From Paramacrobiotus richtersi (lineage: Eukaryota; Tardigrada; Eutardigrada; Parachela; Macrobiotidae): a stretch of 20,907 nucleotides of DNA. Below are positions 1 to 8,751 of the stretch, piece after piece. The translations under genes and the position numbers were made by a program. The notes beneath the pieces were generated by a model. It did not search any database. It was given only the letters and a program-made list of their open reading frames with translations, and had not been told where the DNA came from. How positions within the stretch are numbered: the first letter of the stretch is position 1; the number at the start of each line of letters is the position of its first letter. The DNA lies in assembly GCA_034698045.1 (NCBI GenBank), contig JAQGAU010001182.1, positions 1 through 20,907 on the forward strand, given 5' to 3'.

Positions 1-270
1 GCATTTACCAGTCAGTTGACGGCAAGTATTCCCTGGCTGACGTCAAGAACATCAAGGATTCCGATCAAGTGCATACAGTACAACATCTTACAGCATCAAA
101 GCGTCTAACTATTTTTCATTGACTCGTATGGCTTTAATATGTTCCAAACTGCGTAGATATACACGAAATACATTCGTGCGTTTGCTTGTGTACAGAAGTC
201 TCGACGACTTCGACAATGTCTGCCATTCGTCAAGTCACAGGCAAATATTAATTGTATGGCGGCGTTCTGA
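1..270 (+). CDS. 3' end of a stefin-like cystatin gene, cut by the window start, possibly decayed
   Basis: The first two bases complete an Arg codon, and the frame then reads IYQSVDGKYSLADVKNIK and on to DSDQ, the C-terminal half of the cystatin domain seen in the genes downstream. After Gln (66-68) homology stops. Reading on gives 17 unrelated codons and a TGA at 120-122. Alternatively a weak GTGCAT donor at 69 and a CACAG acceptor ending at 240 join, in frame, a short exon 241-270 reading ANINCMAAF-stop. That matches the terminal NCKAAFC of the gene at 5899-7023, but TGA replaces the final Cys TGT. The DNA after 270 (AAAAGGGATGTTCGATC) also matches that gene's 3' flank. The exon body is of the internal-domain type (KYSLA) whereas its end is of the terminal type, so this looks like a chimeric or decaying copy. 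The family is clear; whether it is functional is not. Confidence 0.6.
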
Positions 271-1445
271 TAGACTGCTATAAAAGGGATGTTCGATCTT
301 TTATAGGTTTTTACTGTCAAGAAATCTCTTTGACCGTTGGACGCGCAATGATTTCCTTATTGTTGCGCAGTATCGGCAAAAAGTTTGAGCAGATCCAGCG
401 CTATGCCGCGACGGAATCTCGTTTCTAACCATTTTATGACAGATCTTCCTGCTCATTTAACTGAGTTTTTTCTAACTGAGTGCTTGTGTATATATGATGA
501 CATAAAATATAAATGCACATAAACAGAAGCAGGTGCGCAAGAAAAGCATCAAAAATACCGGCCTTGAACTTCCCTTTTGGCTTTTATCGTTTACATTTCG
601 TCCGTAGAAGCTACCTTGTCAACCGAATCGAATCGGAGGTCTTCTGCAGAAGTACTCATCCAAAATGAGTCTCGTGTTGTGTGTCGGTAGGTCAGTCCCG
701 TCAGAAAATAAACAGTCAGAAAAGGAACAGTGTTACAGTAATGCAGCATTGCCAAAGGTTTATGTTTAAACTTATTAAGTTAATTAAACTTTCTGACTTT
801 GCTTCGGTCTTCTGGTGCAGCCATTGGCAAGTGCACTTACCTATTACAGAAGTATTTAAAGGATGACTTTACATATGTACCTCAGGTTTTACAGTTTCGT
901 ATTAACTTTCTAATCATAATTAAAGCGGGTCTCGGAACAGACTGCATGCGTACTCGTGTTGTGGTGTCACTTCAATCAGTAAGGCTTCACAGTTTTAAAC
1001 GCTCAAACCAACCTGTCACGGTGCAAACCAGACCAAAAGTTCTAACTAACTCACATCAGAAACCAGGACACCGGGCTGACATCACCGAGTACTGCGCAAG
1101 CAGTTGCTGGTCCTGGCCTTATTCCCTCAGTAATTCCTGGTTATTTAATGTTTTACGTATTAACAAAAGCGTGCTCAAACCGTTTCGAAATCAACAGAGA
1201 ACCCACAGAATCGGTGCTATCATGATGTTAATTGTAAAGTTAGGTACGAAACATATAACACATGCGACGTTTTCAAATACAGTATTTTCTGTTTCAAAAA
1301 TTGACCATAAAAATAATACAGTTTAAAAATCAAATAATTTCCAGTAGCTAGTGAAGTCTAGTGAAGTGTTCATATTTTGTTTTACATAGTTTCATTTCAG
1401 ACAACCAACAAACTACATAGAATATAATGAAGCGGTATTCCGACA
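271..1445. other. Intergenic DNA paralogous to the flank at 7024-7580
   Basis: No gene is supported here. The first 300 bases resemble the 3' flank of the cystatin gene ending at 7023: GGGATGTTCGATCTTTT, TTGCGCAGTAT, and a later GCATAAAAA/GCATCAAAAA stretch. Homology resumes at about 1067 with ACCGGGCTGAC and TGCGCAAGCAGTTGCT, matching 7407-7448 at nearly the same spacing. A 175-codon open frame (799-1326) is not preserved in the paralogous copy and shows no recognisable family. Confidence 0.6.
671..963. repeat. Insertion-like segment flanked by an 11-bp direct repeat
   Basis: CTCGTGTTGTG occurs at 671-681 and again, without mismatch, at 953-963. The 271 bp between them fall where the first intergenic copy is longer than the paralogous DNA around 7310-7380. 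This is what a small inserted element with a target-site duplication would look like, but no terminal inverted repeat, poly(A) or coding sequence is visible, so a chance repeat or slippage is possible. Confidence 0.35.
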
Positions 1446-1690
1446 GTAAGTAATGTTTAGCAAGTCTTTGGGTCGTAAAATTTTTGAAACGTCGGGCTGG
1501 CGCTGTTTTCTGCCTTTTTGAAACAACGTTTTTCTGCTGCTGTCGTTAAGGGGACCGCTGCGTCGGTGTTGAGTACATTGCCTAGTCCCAAGATGGTGTT
1601 GGTAGTTTTGGTTTCAGTATTTGGTACCTAACGGCCGTGGCTTTAACGCTAGCTCCGTTGTATCACATTACAATAAAGTTTCGGTAAGTA
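1446..1690. mobile_element. Candidate 238-bp insertion in the cystatin upstream region, 7-bp direct repeats
   Basis: GTAAGTA stands at 1446-1452 and 1684-1690. Removing one copy plus the DNA between them joins ATTCCGACA to CTGTTCTGCTTCTGCGTGAC. That junction aligns without a break to the upstream regions of the other two complete cystatin genes (about 8449-8475 and 5579-5625). Just before the right repeat is AATAAA (1672-1677), which suggests a retroposed transcript end, though no poly(A) tract survives. GTAAGTA is also a splice-donor consensus, so the repeat alone is weak; the paralog comparison is the stronger evidence. Confidence 0.45.
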
Positions 1691-1811
1691 CTGTTCTGCT
1701 TCTGCGTGACTAACTTGGCCAGTTTCTGCAGTTCTGTTATTTCATGCAGAAAAACAGATAAGAGAAAACAACTGGATCAAGAGCGCAGAAATTCCGGCTA
1801 AACAGAAACAC

Positions 1812-1890
1812 AGAACCGGTTTTTCCAGGGGCTTAAACATGTTTCCGAGTTGTTTTGAACTAAAAACAACACCTGGATGGCATTATAAAA
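1812..1890 (+). promoter_or_regulatory. Core promoter of the two-domain cystatin: AACCGGTT motif and TATA box
   Basis: A TATAAAA box lies at 1884-1890, about 80 bp before the ATG at 1966, leaving a 5' UTR of roughly 50 bases. Exactly 72 bp upstream of it starts AGAACCGGTTTTTCCAGG (1812). The same motif, 72 bp before TATA, is found at the other two complete cystatin genes. AACCGGTT is the known core of Grainyhead-type factors; binding is inferred. Confidence 0.65.
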
Positions 1891-1965
1891 TTGGTCTGCA
1901 GAAACAATTCCGATTGTCTAGTGCCGTGTTCTGTCTGTCCGTAGTCTACATTCCGCGACCACATA

Positions 1966-3744
1966 ATGAAGGTATACACGCTCTTCGTGTAAGTGCGACA
2001 TGTTTCCATTGATGACCTTTCTAATTAATCGTATGCCGGCCGGACTTGATTTATCGCTGCATTTTTGTTGTCGGACGGATATTATTTTTTTGTTTTGACA
2101 TATCTCGATTCTAAGAAAGAGACGCATTTAATAATCTAGAAAAGTTACCACTTGTCGGTCATTTTGTTTAACTGATTTGGTGCGAATTATAAATTTGTTA
2201 CTCTAGCCTTTGCGCCGTTTTGGCGACTGCGTCCTGCAATCGAGGCCAGCCCAGTGTGCCAGGTGGACTGGGAGAAATCAAGAAGGCCGATGCTGAAGTG
2301 AAGAAAGCGGTTAATGCGGTACGTAAATCAACCGACTGCGAGAGCTTCTAGAAAACTGCTAGTTTACTAAAACAAGCAAATAATCGATTATTAAGTGCTC
2401 CCGTACTTGAAGTACACGTTTTATACGACATATGCTGTACAGAAGGGAATAAAGCAGAATAAAACAAATATTACGAACTTTTCCCCATAGGTCTCCATTG
2501 CATTGGCATCCGAGACGAAATCCGCCGCCAACACCAGATTCGAGCCACTCGAATATGGCGTGCAAATTGTCGCTGGACGGAACTATTTCGTCAAGGTTTG
2601 GCACATTTGTCGTGCATACGCCGCGCGTCCCCGTCAGATTTTTACACTGCTTTGTGTTGCATCAGATCCGCAGTGGCCCAGCCCGCCCGGGTTCTCCCTT
2701 CATTTTGGCCCGCATTTATCAGTCTCTGGACGGTAAGTATTCCCTGGCTGGCGTCATGGATATGAAGGACTGGGATCAAGTTCACTACTTTGACGGAAAT
2801 CTTGGTCAAGAAGCGGCAGGTGGGCTCGTGATCAAGGGAGGGGTGGGAAAGGTCATGCAGGCTGATGCGGAAGTGAGAAAAGCGGTCAATGCGGTACGTT
2901 TTCACTTTTCAGCCAATAAATAGATCACTCTACTAGAATATGCGCGTAAACTTATTGTATACAAGCGCGGGTTGCGCTGGCGGGAATATTCTTATAAACG
3001 AATATTTTATTTTATTTTGCTTTTAATATAATATAATTTTACTTATTTTATTTTACTCGGTAAAAACGGTTTCGGATTACTGGCGATGAAACATTCCATA
3101 TCTCTTATTAGAAACAATACAATACAATGTTTCTTGTTACTTGAAGAAATTGGTCGAACAACATGCGGTATATCAAAAATCAGCTGTAAAGACTGTTTCT
3201 GATAACTACGCTGATTAACCGGGTGACAGCATTTCGAGAAAAAAATGTTAACGTTATTTTTAGTACCGGACTAAAAAAAAATGCGTTGCTACAGTAGATC
3301 GATTCCTCCGGGCAATTTTTACATTAAACATATTTTAAGTAAAACTGCTGTTTGTTAGTTTTTGCGCAAATAACAGATAAAGTACACCATTTTTTTCTGT
3401 AGGTCTCCAGGGGGCTGACAGCCAGAGCGAAATCCGACGCCAATACCAAATTAGAGCCCATTGAATACGTAAAACAAGTTGTCGCTGGGACTAACTATTT
3501 CGTCAAGGTCTGGCATGCACACACGTCTATGTAGGCCTTCCAACAGTATGAATATGCTGTTTTACTATAGATCCGCGTTGGACCAGCCCGACCGGGTTCC
3601 CCTTTTGTCTTGGCCCGCATTTTCCAATCGCTGGACGGCAAATCATACCGGCTAGATGGCTTCAAGAACATCAAGGATTCCGATCCAGCTGACTATTTCG
3701 ACGGAAATATTCCACAGATAACTTGCCAAGCGGCGTTCTGTTAG
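1966..3744 (+). CDS. Secreted two-domain stefin-like cystatin
   Basis: Six exons: 1966-1988, 2207-2318, 2491-2595, 2666-2893, 3403-3507, 3571-3744 (747 nt, 248 aa). All introns are GT-AG and the frame closes exactly. The first exon is only 23 nt; with exon 2 it gives a signal peptide, MKVYTLFVLCAVLATAS. Each domain has the cystatin parts: a flexible Gly segment (PGGLG, GGVG), a helix (ADAEVKKAVNA), the first hairpin loop QxVxG (QIVAG in domain 1, QVVAG in domain 2) followed by NYFVK, and the strand PFxLARI. Stefins inhibit papain-like cysteine proteases by wedging the Gly segment and QxVxG loop into the active cleft. There is no Pro-Trp loop or type-2 disulfide pair, so this is stefin-like, although stefins are usually cytosolic. 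The protein ends CQAAFC, with a third Cys just after the signal peptide. Introns fall after the helix (NA|V) and after YFVK in both domains. The second start codon of the domain has been lost and exon 4 carries a Gly-rich linker. Confidence 0.93.
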
Positions 3745-4231
3745 TCTACGAAAAAAGAATGTTCGGTCATTTGTCGGTTGTTTACTGAAATAGAAATCTT
3801 TCTGAACGCTTTGTTTTGCACAGCAGTATAAGAGCTATGTCATGCTACATGTAGAGTGCTTGCCAGTCACCAGCTGGCTGTCGGTTCGGTTATAAGCTTT
3901 CAAGCCAATCAGGCAATAACAGGTCAGATCTTATGGCCTTGAACGCTTTCCATTTTCTGATTTTGTGCATTAGACCGATCATGATTGATTTCCGCCAACA
4001 CGAAACGAAAAACGACAGTTAACCTGTTCACACTATATATGTTGTGACCGTTGACCTTTATTAAATGAATCCAGCACTAAGTCAGTTCTGCAGCTCTCGT
4101 CAACTGCTTTTTAATGTTTTATATTTTATAAGTGTTTTTCTGTGCGTTTTTAGTGCAGCGTTTGCTAATAACGAGCCAAATAATAATTTTAATTACAGCG
4201 CTTCTCAGAAGGTAACACGCAGAACGTCCGT
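3745..4231 (+). promoter_or_regulatory. Cystatin 3' flank followed by the conserved protease upstream block (copy 1)
   Basis: Bases 3745-3840 match the 3' flank of the three-domain cystatin (GATGTTCGGTCATTT, then TGTTTAC). From about 3866 the DNA changes to a block of roughly 190 bp shared with 12610-12800, 18005-18185 and 18345-18520. Its landmarks are GGCTGTC, TGGCCTTGAACG, TTTTCTGATTTTGTG, CGCCAACACGAAACG, TTAACCTG and GACCGTTGACC. The block sits about 170-200 bp before the start codon of each protease copy, so it is a likely promoter-proximal element or transcribed leader. Here it fronts a dead gene. Confidence 0.6.
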
Positions 4232-5440
4232 ATGAACAATGCTATAAGCCCAGACTTTAGTACGTCCTGTATCCTGCAGGTTTTGCAGTACGAACCTTTA
4301 ATTTCTTCAAGGGCTGAAAAAAATTCCAGTTATCGGATTATTTGATCAACTAAACGGTATCGATATTGCAAATGAGAACGGCAGCGAACGCATCTGTTAT
4401 TAGTCGAACGACGGCGCAATTGAAGCAGCTGCCTCCGGAAATCTATATTCCAGTTAGTCTCTCGAGTCACCCGTTAAACAGACCGCTGAGTAGACGACTT
4501 GTTGACCACCACACCGGGGATGGACGGACTGCGTTTTGTTACAAAATAAGGCCTTAACAAGTAATAATCGAACATTTTTCTGTACAATCAACAGGAACAT
4601 GCCGCATCGGACGGTTAACTTCGTTTAAATTTTTACCTCTGTTGACCGTTATAGAGTTCTACATACTTTGTGACAGTAAATTCAAAAACGACTTTCACGG
4701 CCGACGCGGTATGTTCGTTTTGATTATACAGAGAGCGTATACCAGTGGACAAGTTCGACCGGCTTCCGCTTCAGATGTTATTTGATTTTTTTTCAGACTC
4801 TACACTCATGACATGAAAACATCGAGTGTCATATCATAGAAAATACTTGAACGAATGGGCATTCAGACCATGTTCCCAAAGTTCACGAAAAAACTTCATG
4901 GGACTCAGCAGGATGCGTATAAAAAAATGGACCACTAATGTCGTGGCCATACTTACTGTATGCGGCAGTTATGAAGCGCTGAAGAAACAGACAACGAAAA
5001 ACATCGTTCAAAACGAAAAAGTGCGGTTGACCAATCCCTTTGACCAGACCAAACCCAAAACAGGGCTGAATAGGTTGCTTTCAAATCGGTTTTGAATGTG
5101 CTAGTCTGGCTATCACGTTATATAGTTGTTGCAAATGATTTTTATTGTGTACACAAAAGTTACAATCATATGACAACTAATCCGGCGGCTCCTTCGCCGG
5201 TATTGTACAGTGGAGTATATAGTTATTGGTTCGCAAAAAGCGGATTTCCCAACGATGCCTCAAACCTGTTTATCGACTAATTTACGAACGACTAGAAACT
5301 AAACAGACATTCCGCCGAGTGCGTTTGCAACATCGATGAATGACCCATTGGAGAAACGACGACGGAACCGGAATCGGCGAAAGATCCACAAACTGCACAG
5401 ACTACTGTTGGTGGACCGTGGATGTCATGGAGGGTCTAGG
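4232..5440 (+). pseudogene. Decayed CLIP-domain serine protease, exons 1-2 only
   Basis: Exon 1 remnant 4232-4560 aligns to exon 1 of the protease at 12995. Shared stretches include CTTCAAGGGCTGAAAAA, TTCCAGTTATCGGATTATTTGATC, GAACGCATCTG, TCCAGTTAGTCT and a donor-like AACAA|GTAATA. The CLIP region is scrambled: extra bases after GCATCTG shift the frame, most of the six cysteines are gone, and the final Cys-Cys is Cys-Tyr. Exon 2 remnant, about 5165-5440, matches the linker exon: GACAACTAATCC, CTCCTTCGCCGG, CTGTTTATCGAC, CAGACATTCCG, GGAATCGGCGAAAGATCCAC and an IVGG-like ACTGTTGGTGG. It contains stops and indels. No trypsin catalytic exon follows; cystatin upstream DNA starts at once, so the 3' half was deleted. 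The copy resembles the 12995 gene more than the 18743 gene because it keeps the pro-stretch before the CLIP domain. Confidence 0.8.
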
Positions 5441-5898
5441 TGTGGGAAATGGGACAGAAAAAAAATGCGTGAAAATGTTTGACTGTAAACTTGTTCCTCG
5501 CTTATTTTAGCTTTTTAATCATTTCCTGACTTAGTACTAATAAAATGCGCAGCCAAGCAACGCCATGAACCGGTACTGTATTCGGACTGTAAAAACTGCC
5601 TGTATCTAACTAACAGCGTGACTAACTTGGCAAGTTACTGCAGTTTTGTTTTTTCATGCAGGTAGACATTGTGGAATCAACTGGACTAATGGCACGAAAA
5701 AATGCAGACATTCCGGCATAACAGGAGCACAGAACCGGTTTTTCCAGGGACAGTTCTCCCGCGAGCTGTTTTCAACTAGAAAAAAACACCGGGATGACAT
5801 GGTATAAAACTGGTCTGAAAAACCAATTCCGATTATCTGGTGTTTGTTCGTGTTCAGCTGTCTACTCCATTTTCAGCCTTTTTTTTCCCGACCACATC
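5441..5898 (+). promoter_or_regulatory. Upstream region of the one-domain cystatin
   Basis: From about 5441 the DNA matches the region upstream of the three-domain cystatin (from 8323): GAAATGGG, an A-tract, GAAAATGTTT and CTGTAAACTTGTTC. AGAACCGGTTTTTCCAGG starts at 5731 and TATAAAA lies at 5803-5809, again 72 bp apart. The ATG is at 5899, giving a predicted 5' UTR of about 65 bases. Confidence 0.65.
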
Positions 5899-7023
5899 AT
5901 GCAGGCGTACACTCTCTTCGTGTAAGTACACAAATTCCCATTTAAACGATCTTTCTTTACTATATATGCTGTATTTCTCTATCAGTGCTTTCTTTTTCGT
6001 CGGACAACGTTTAATTATTTTAACGTAATTTGAAAATATGTAAAAATACTTATTAATATAAAATGTGTTGCATAATTTAGAAACATTGCCACTAATCCAT
6101 CGTTTTTATTACCATAAGTGATTTGGTGTGAGTTAAAAATTTGGTATTCTAGCCTTTGCGCTGTTGTGGCGACTGTGTCCTGCAACAGAGGCCAACCAAG
6201 CAGCCCGGGCGGCGGCAGGCCTGGTGGGCTGGGACAGATCAAGAGGGCCGATTCGGATGTCAGGAGAGCGGTTAATGCGGTACGTAAACAAATGGATTGA
6301 AATATAAACTATCAGTTTTTTTCCAGATAACTGAAATTGTATTAGCGGCCAGCTATTTACCAATTCGTACGCGTGTTACTAGAAAGCGATACGACGGGTA
6401 CTTAGGTTAATTAGCAGAAAAGCTGTCAACAAATCTTAGACGATATACGAGCGCTTGCACAGTCGTACCTACTAGCTCTTCTCGCGATCACCTGCTGTAC
6501 GCGCAATACTAGTTTTAACTGTTTGTTTCTGTAATAAACCGGCATACTGTGATATAACAACATGAATATGCGCTCATTTATGTACGAATATATAATGCAG
6601 CATCAGCTGCTCAGAAGGAAAGGGCAAAAAGAATAAAACATCACTGTAGCTTCTCCCGTAGGTCAACAGTGCATTAGCCAACCAATACAGACGCTCGTCC
6701 AGATCAAAGTTGGACGCCAATGCCCGATTCGAGCCAGTGGAATATGGCGTACAAACTGTCGCTGGAAAGAACTATTTCGTCAAGGTTTGCCATTCGTCAT
6801 GTCGTTAGTCATCCCTACGGCGTAAAACTAATAAAATGCTATTGTACTCCAGGCTAGCGTTGGATCAGTCCGACCGGGTTCCCCCTTCGTACTGGCGCGC
6901 ATTTTCCAATCCCTGGACGGCAAGTACCGACTGGATGGCTTCAAGATTATCAGTGCCTCCGATCAAGTGGAATATTTCGACGGAAATATTCAACTGACAA
7001 ACTGCAAGGCGGCGTTCTGTTAG
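5899..7023 (+). CDS. Secreted single-domain stefin-like cystatin
   Basis: Four exons: 5899-5921, 6153-6279, 6662-6784, 6853-7023 (444 nt, 147 aa); GT-AG introns with the frame closing exactly. The 23-nt first exon plus exon 2 encode a signal peptide starting MQAYTLFVLCAVVATVS. A longer Gly/Pro/Ser N-terminal segment (SSPGGGRPGGLG) leads to the helix (ADSDVRRAVNA). The central exon has the reactive loop QTVAG followed by KNYFVK. The last exon gives RPGSPFVLARIFQSLDG and ends NCKAAFC. This is one complete stefin fold and a predicted inhibitor of extracellular or lysosomal papain-like proteases. The central exon is 41 codons against 35 in every other copy, because of six extra residues around YRRSSRS between the helix and the first strand. 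The last exon starts ASVG where the others have IRVG or LRVG. These differences and the basic insert suggest altered target preference, which is inference. Confidence 0.92.
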
Positions 7024-7640
7024 TTTACTATAAGGGATGTTCGATCTTTTCTTTGGCTTGTTTACTGTCACGAAATCCTGTGGGCCAGCTGTACGCGTAA
7101 AAGTAATGGTTTTTTGTTGCGCAGTATATGGTCAAAAACGTTTGAACAGAGATGCAGCGGGACAATTCTCGTATTCAGCCAATTTGTGTGGGTATAAATG
7201 CATATAAATGATCCTTATAAGTAGAAAAAGGTGCTGAAGGAAAGCATAAAAAAGCCGGGTTGTTACTTCTACTTTTCGTGTCCATGCCGTAGACGGTAGC
7301 TTGTGTATGACAGGTTTCACAGCACTGCATCCCAGTTTCACAATTTCACAGTATATTTCGTATATACGTATACGTAACTTTTCATTATTCAGAATCTGAA
7401 ACTTAACACCGGGCTGACGCCTTTCTGGTGATTGCGCAAGCAGTTGCTTGTCTTAATTATACATACAGCAGTTTCCTGATCAGATGTTTACGTCCAAACA
7501 GAAACATATGCTCACACCGTTTTTAACTCAACGCAGTGACACCCACAGAAAAAATACACTACTGTCATGTTGTTATAAGATATATGAACAGCATGTAATT
7601 ATAAGATACAGAAGTTTTATCCGGTACTTTCGTGTTAAAT
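7024..7640. other. 3' flank and spacer paralogous to 271-1290
   Basis: No gene is seen. Recognisable matches to the first intergenic copy include GGGATGTTCGATCTTTT, GTTGCGCAGTAT, ACACCGGGCTGAC (7406-7418), TGCGCAAGCAGTTGCT (7433-7448) and CACCCACAGA. Homology fades after about 7580. No clear AATAAA sits close to the stop, so the poly(A) site is unassigned. Confidence 0.5.
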
Positions 7641-7675
7641 TGCGACCGTACGGTCCGTACGCGAACTATAGAATG

Positions 7676-7810
7676 CCGTTAACCGAACCGGTTAAAGAAC
7701 CGGAACCATCGGCTCGGTTCTCTAGGGTTCTAATAATTTGGAACCCATGTTGATGTAACCGATGCGGAAAGAACCGTAATGACCGGTTCCCATGTCGGAC
7801 TAAACCGGAA
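7676..7810. repeat. Cluster of AACCGG motifs forming nested hairpins
   Basis: Four AACCGG/CCGGTT cores lie at 7686-7693 (complete AACCGGTT), 7698-7703, 7782-7788 and 7803-7808. Several pair into hairpins: CCGGTT/AACCGG (7688-7703, 4-nt loop), GGGTTC/GAACCC (7725-7746, 10-nt loop) and GAACCG/CGGTTC (7771-7789, 7-nt loop). Wider arms CATCGG/CCGATG (7707-7712 with 7759-7764) enclose the middle one. This may be a regulatory cluster or the remains of a palindromic element. It is absent from the paralogous spacer at 271-1445. Confidence 0.5.
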
Positions 7811-7845
7811 AGAACTGAGAACTGATCGACCATAGTAATTGTGGA

Positions 7846-7869
7846 CGGTGGCGCCCGGGCGCCGCACCG
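7846..7869. repeat. GC-rich palindrome
   Basis: GGCGCCCGGGCGCC (7850-7863) is a perfect 14-bp palindrome. It is extended by CGGTG on the left and, after a 2-nt offset, CACCG on the right. It stands out in otherwise AT-leaning DNA. Its role is unknown. Confidence 0.7.
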
Positions 7870-7899
7870 TGACCCTGGCACAAACAATGCTGCAAAGTG

Positions 7900-8322
7900 T
7901 GACATTTGTATTCGTACACTCACATGATAAGTTAGTGCAGTCATTCGGTCGGTCATTATTATTATTCATCTACTTATTAATAGATGTCATATAGCATACT
8001 CTTACGTAGCCTCTGTACTTTCTTCGCTTCGGTCATTCAGTGCTCGCGAAGAGCGAGTGCACTTAAACCTCGAAGTCGTTGTAAACTAACATGATAATAT
8101 AATTATATTTGCACGTACATATGACAAAACACATGAACATGTATATATAACCATTGTCACAAGAGTAGACCTATGGGACCTTCCTCTAAACACTTTATTG
8201 TTATGTAAAATGGATATATGTTATGTATGGCTCGCAAAACTTGTATAGCCGGAAAAGAAAATAAAGTTACATATATGTAATATGTATGGTTTGTTTGCAC
8301 CATTCCTAACACTTTTAGGGTA
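7900..8322. other. AT-rich intergenic DNA, nothing recognised
   Basis: It contains a short ATT microsatellite near 7955-7967 and several TATATA/ACATATG stretches. Open frames on either strand are short and resemble no family. Confidence 0.4.
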
Positions 8323-8751
8323 AGTGAGAAATGGGTCATCGAAAAAAAAACAGAAGAAAATGTTTTACTGCAAACTTGTTCTTAGTTTATTTTAAATCGT
8401 TCATTTCCGCCTACTAGCAAAATACGTAAAGAAACAGCGAACGATATTCCGACACAGTAGATCTGTTCTGCGTCTGACAACGTGTCTAATTCTGAACGTT
8501 TTTGCAATCTGGTATAATTTCATCCAGGTAAACAGTATGAAAACAACAAGATTAATAGCGCAAAAAAATCGAGGTATTCTGCATAATAGAGGCGCAGAAC
8601 CGGTTTCTCCAGGATTTTAAGCAGACCTCCGAGTTGTTTTGAACTAAAAACAATGCCTGGATGGCACTATAAAATTAGTCTGAAGATACAGTACGGATTT
8701 AGTGTTGTGTCTGTCTGCTGTCTGCTTGAGCCTACATTTCCCGACCACATC
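8323..8751 (+). promoter_or_regulatory. Upstream region of the three-domain cystatin
   Basis: This is paralogous to 5441-5898 and to 1420-1965 (minus the insertion there). AGAACCGGTTTCTCCAGG starts at 8596 and TATAAAA lies at 8668-8674, so the 72-bp spacing is kept. The ATG is at 8752. The motif has one T-to-C change relative to the other two copies, outside AACCGGTT. Confidence 0.65.

Noticed and set aside
799-1326. 175-codon open frame upstream of the two-domain cystatin
   Set aside because: It crosses a spacer whose paralogous copy (around 7300-7580) does not keep the frame, and it shows no signal peptide, motif or splice structure.
4826-5280. Two successive open frames of 89 and 62 codons
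   Set aside because: They lie in the intron and decayed second exon of the protease pseudogene; the second only partly follows the real exon frame and includes its lesions.
7684-7790. tRNA or structural RNA gene suggested by the GGTTC-containing hairpins
   Set aside because: The arms do not form a cloverleaf, there is no matching acceptor stem, and the T-loop consensus GGTTCGAATCC is absent.
7666-7969. Overlapping minus-strand open frames of 96 and 79 codons
   Set aside because: They are by-products of the AACCGG-rich hairpins and GC palindrome; no family resemblance.
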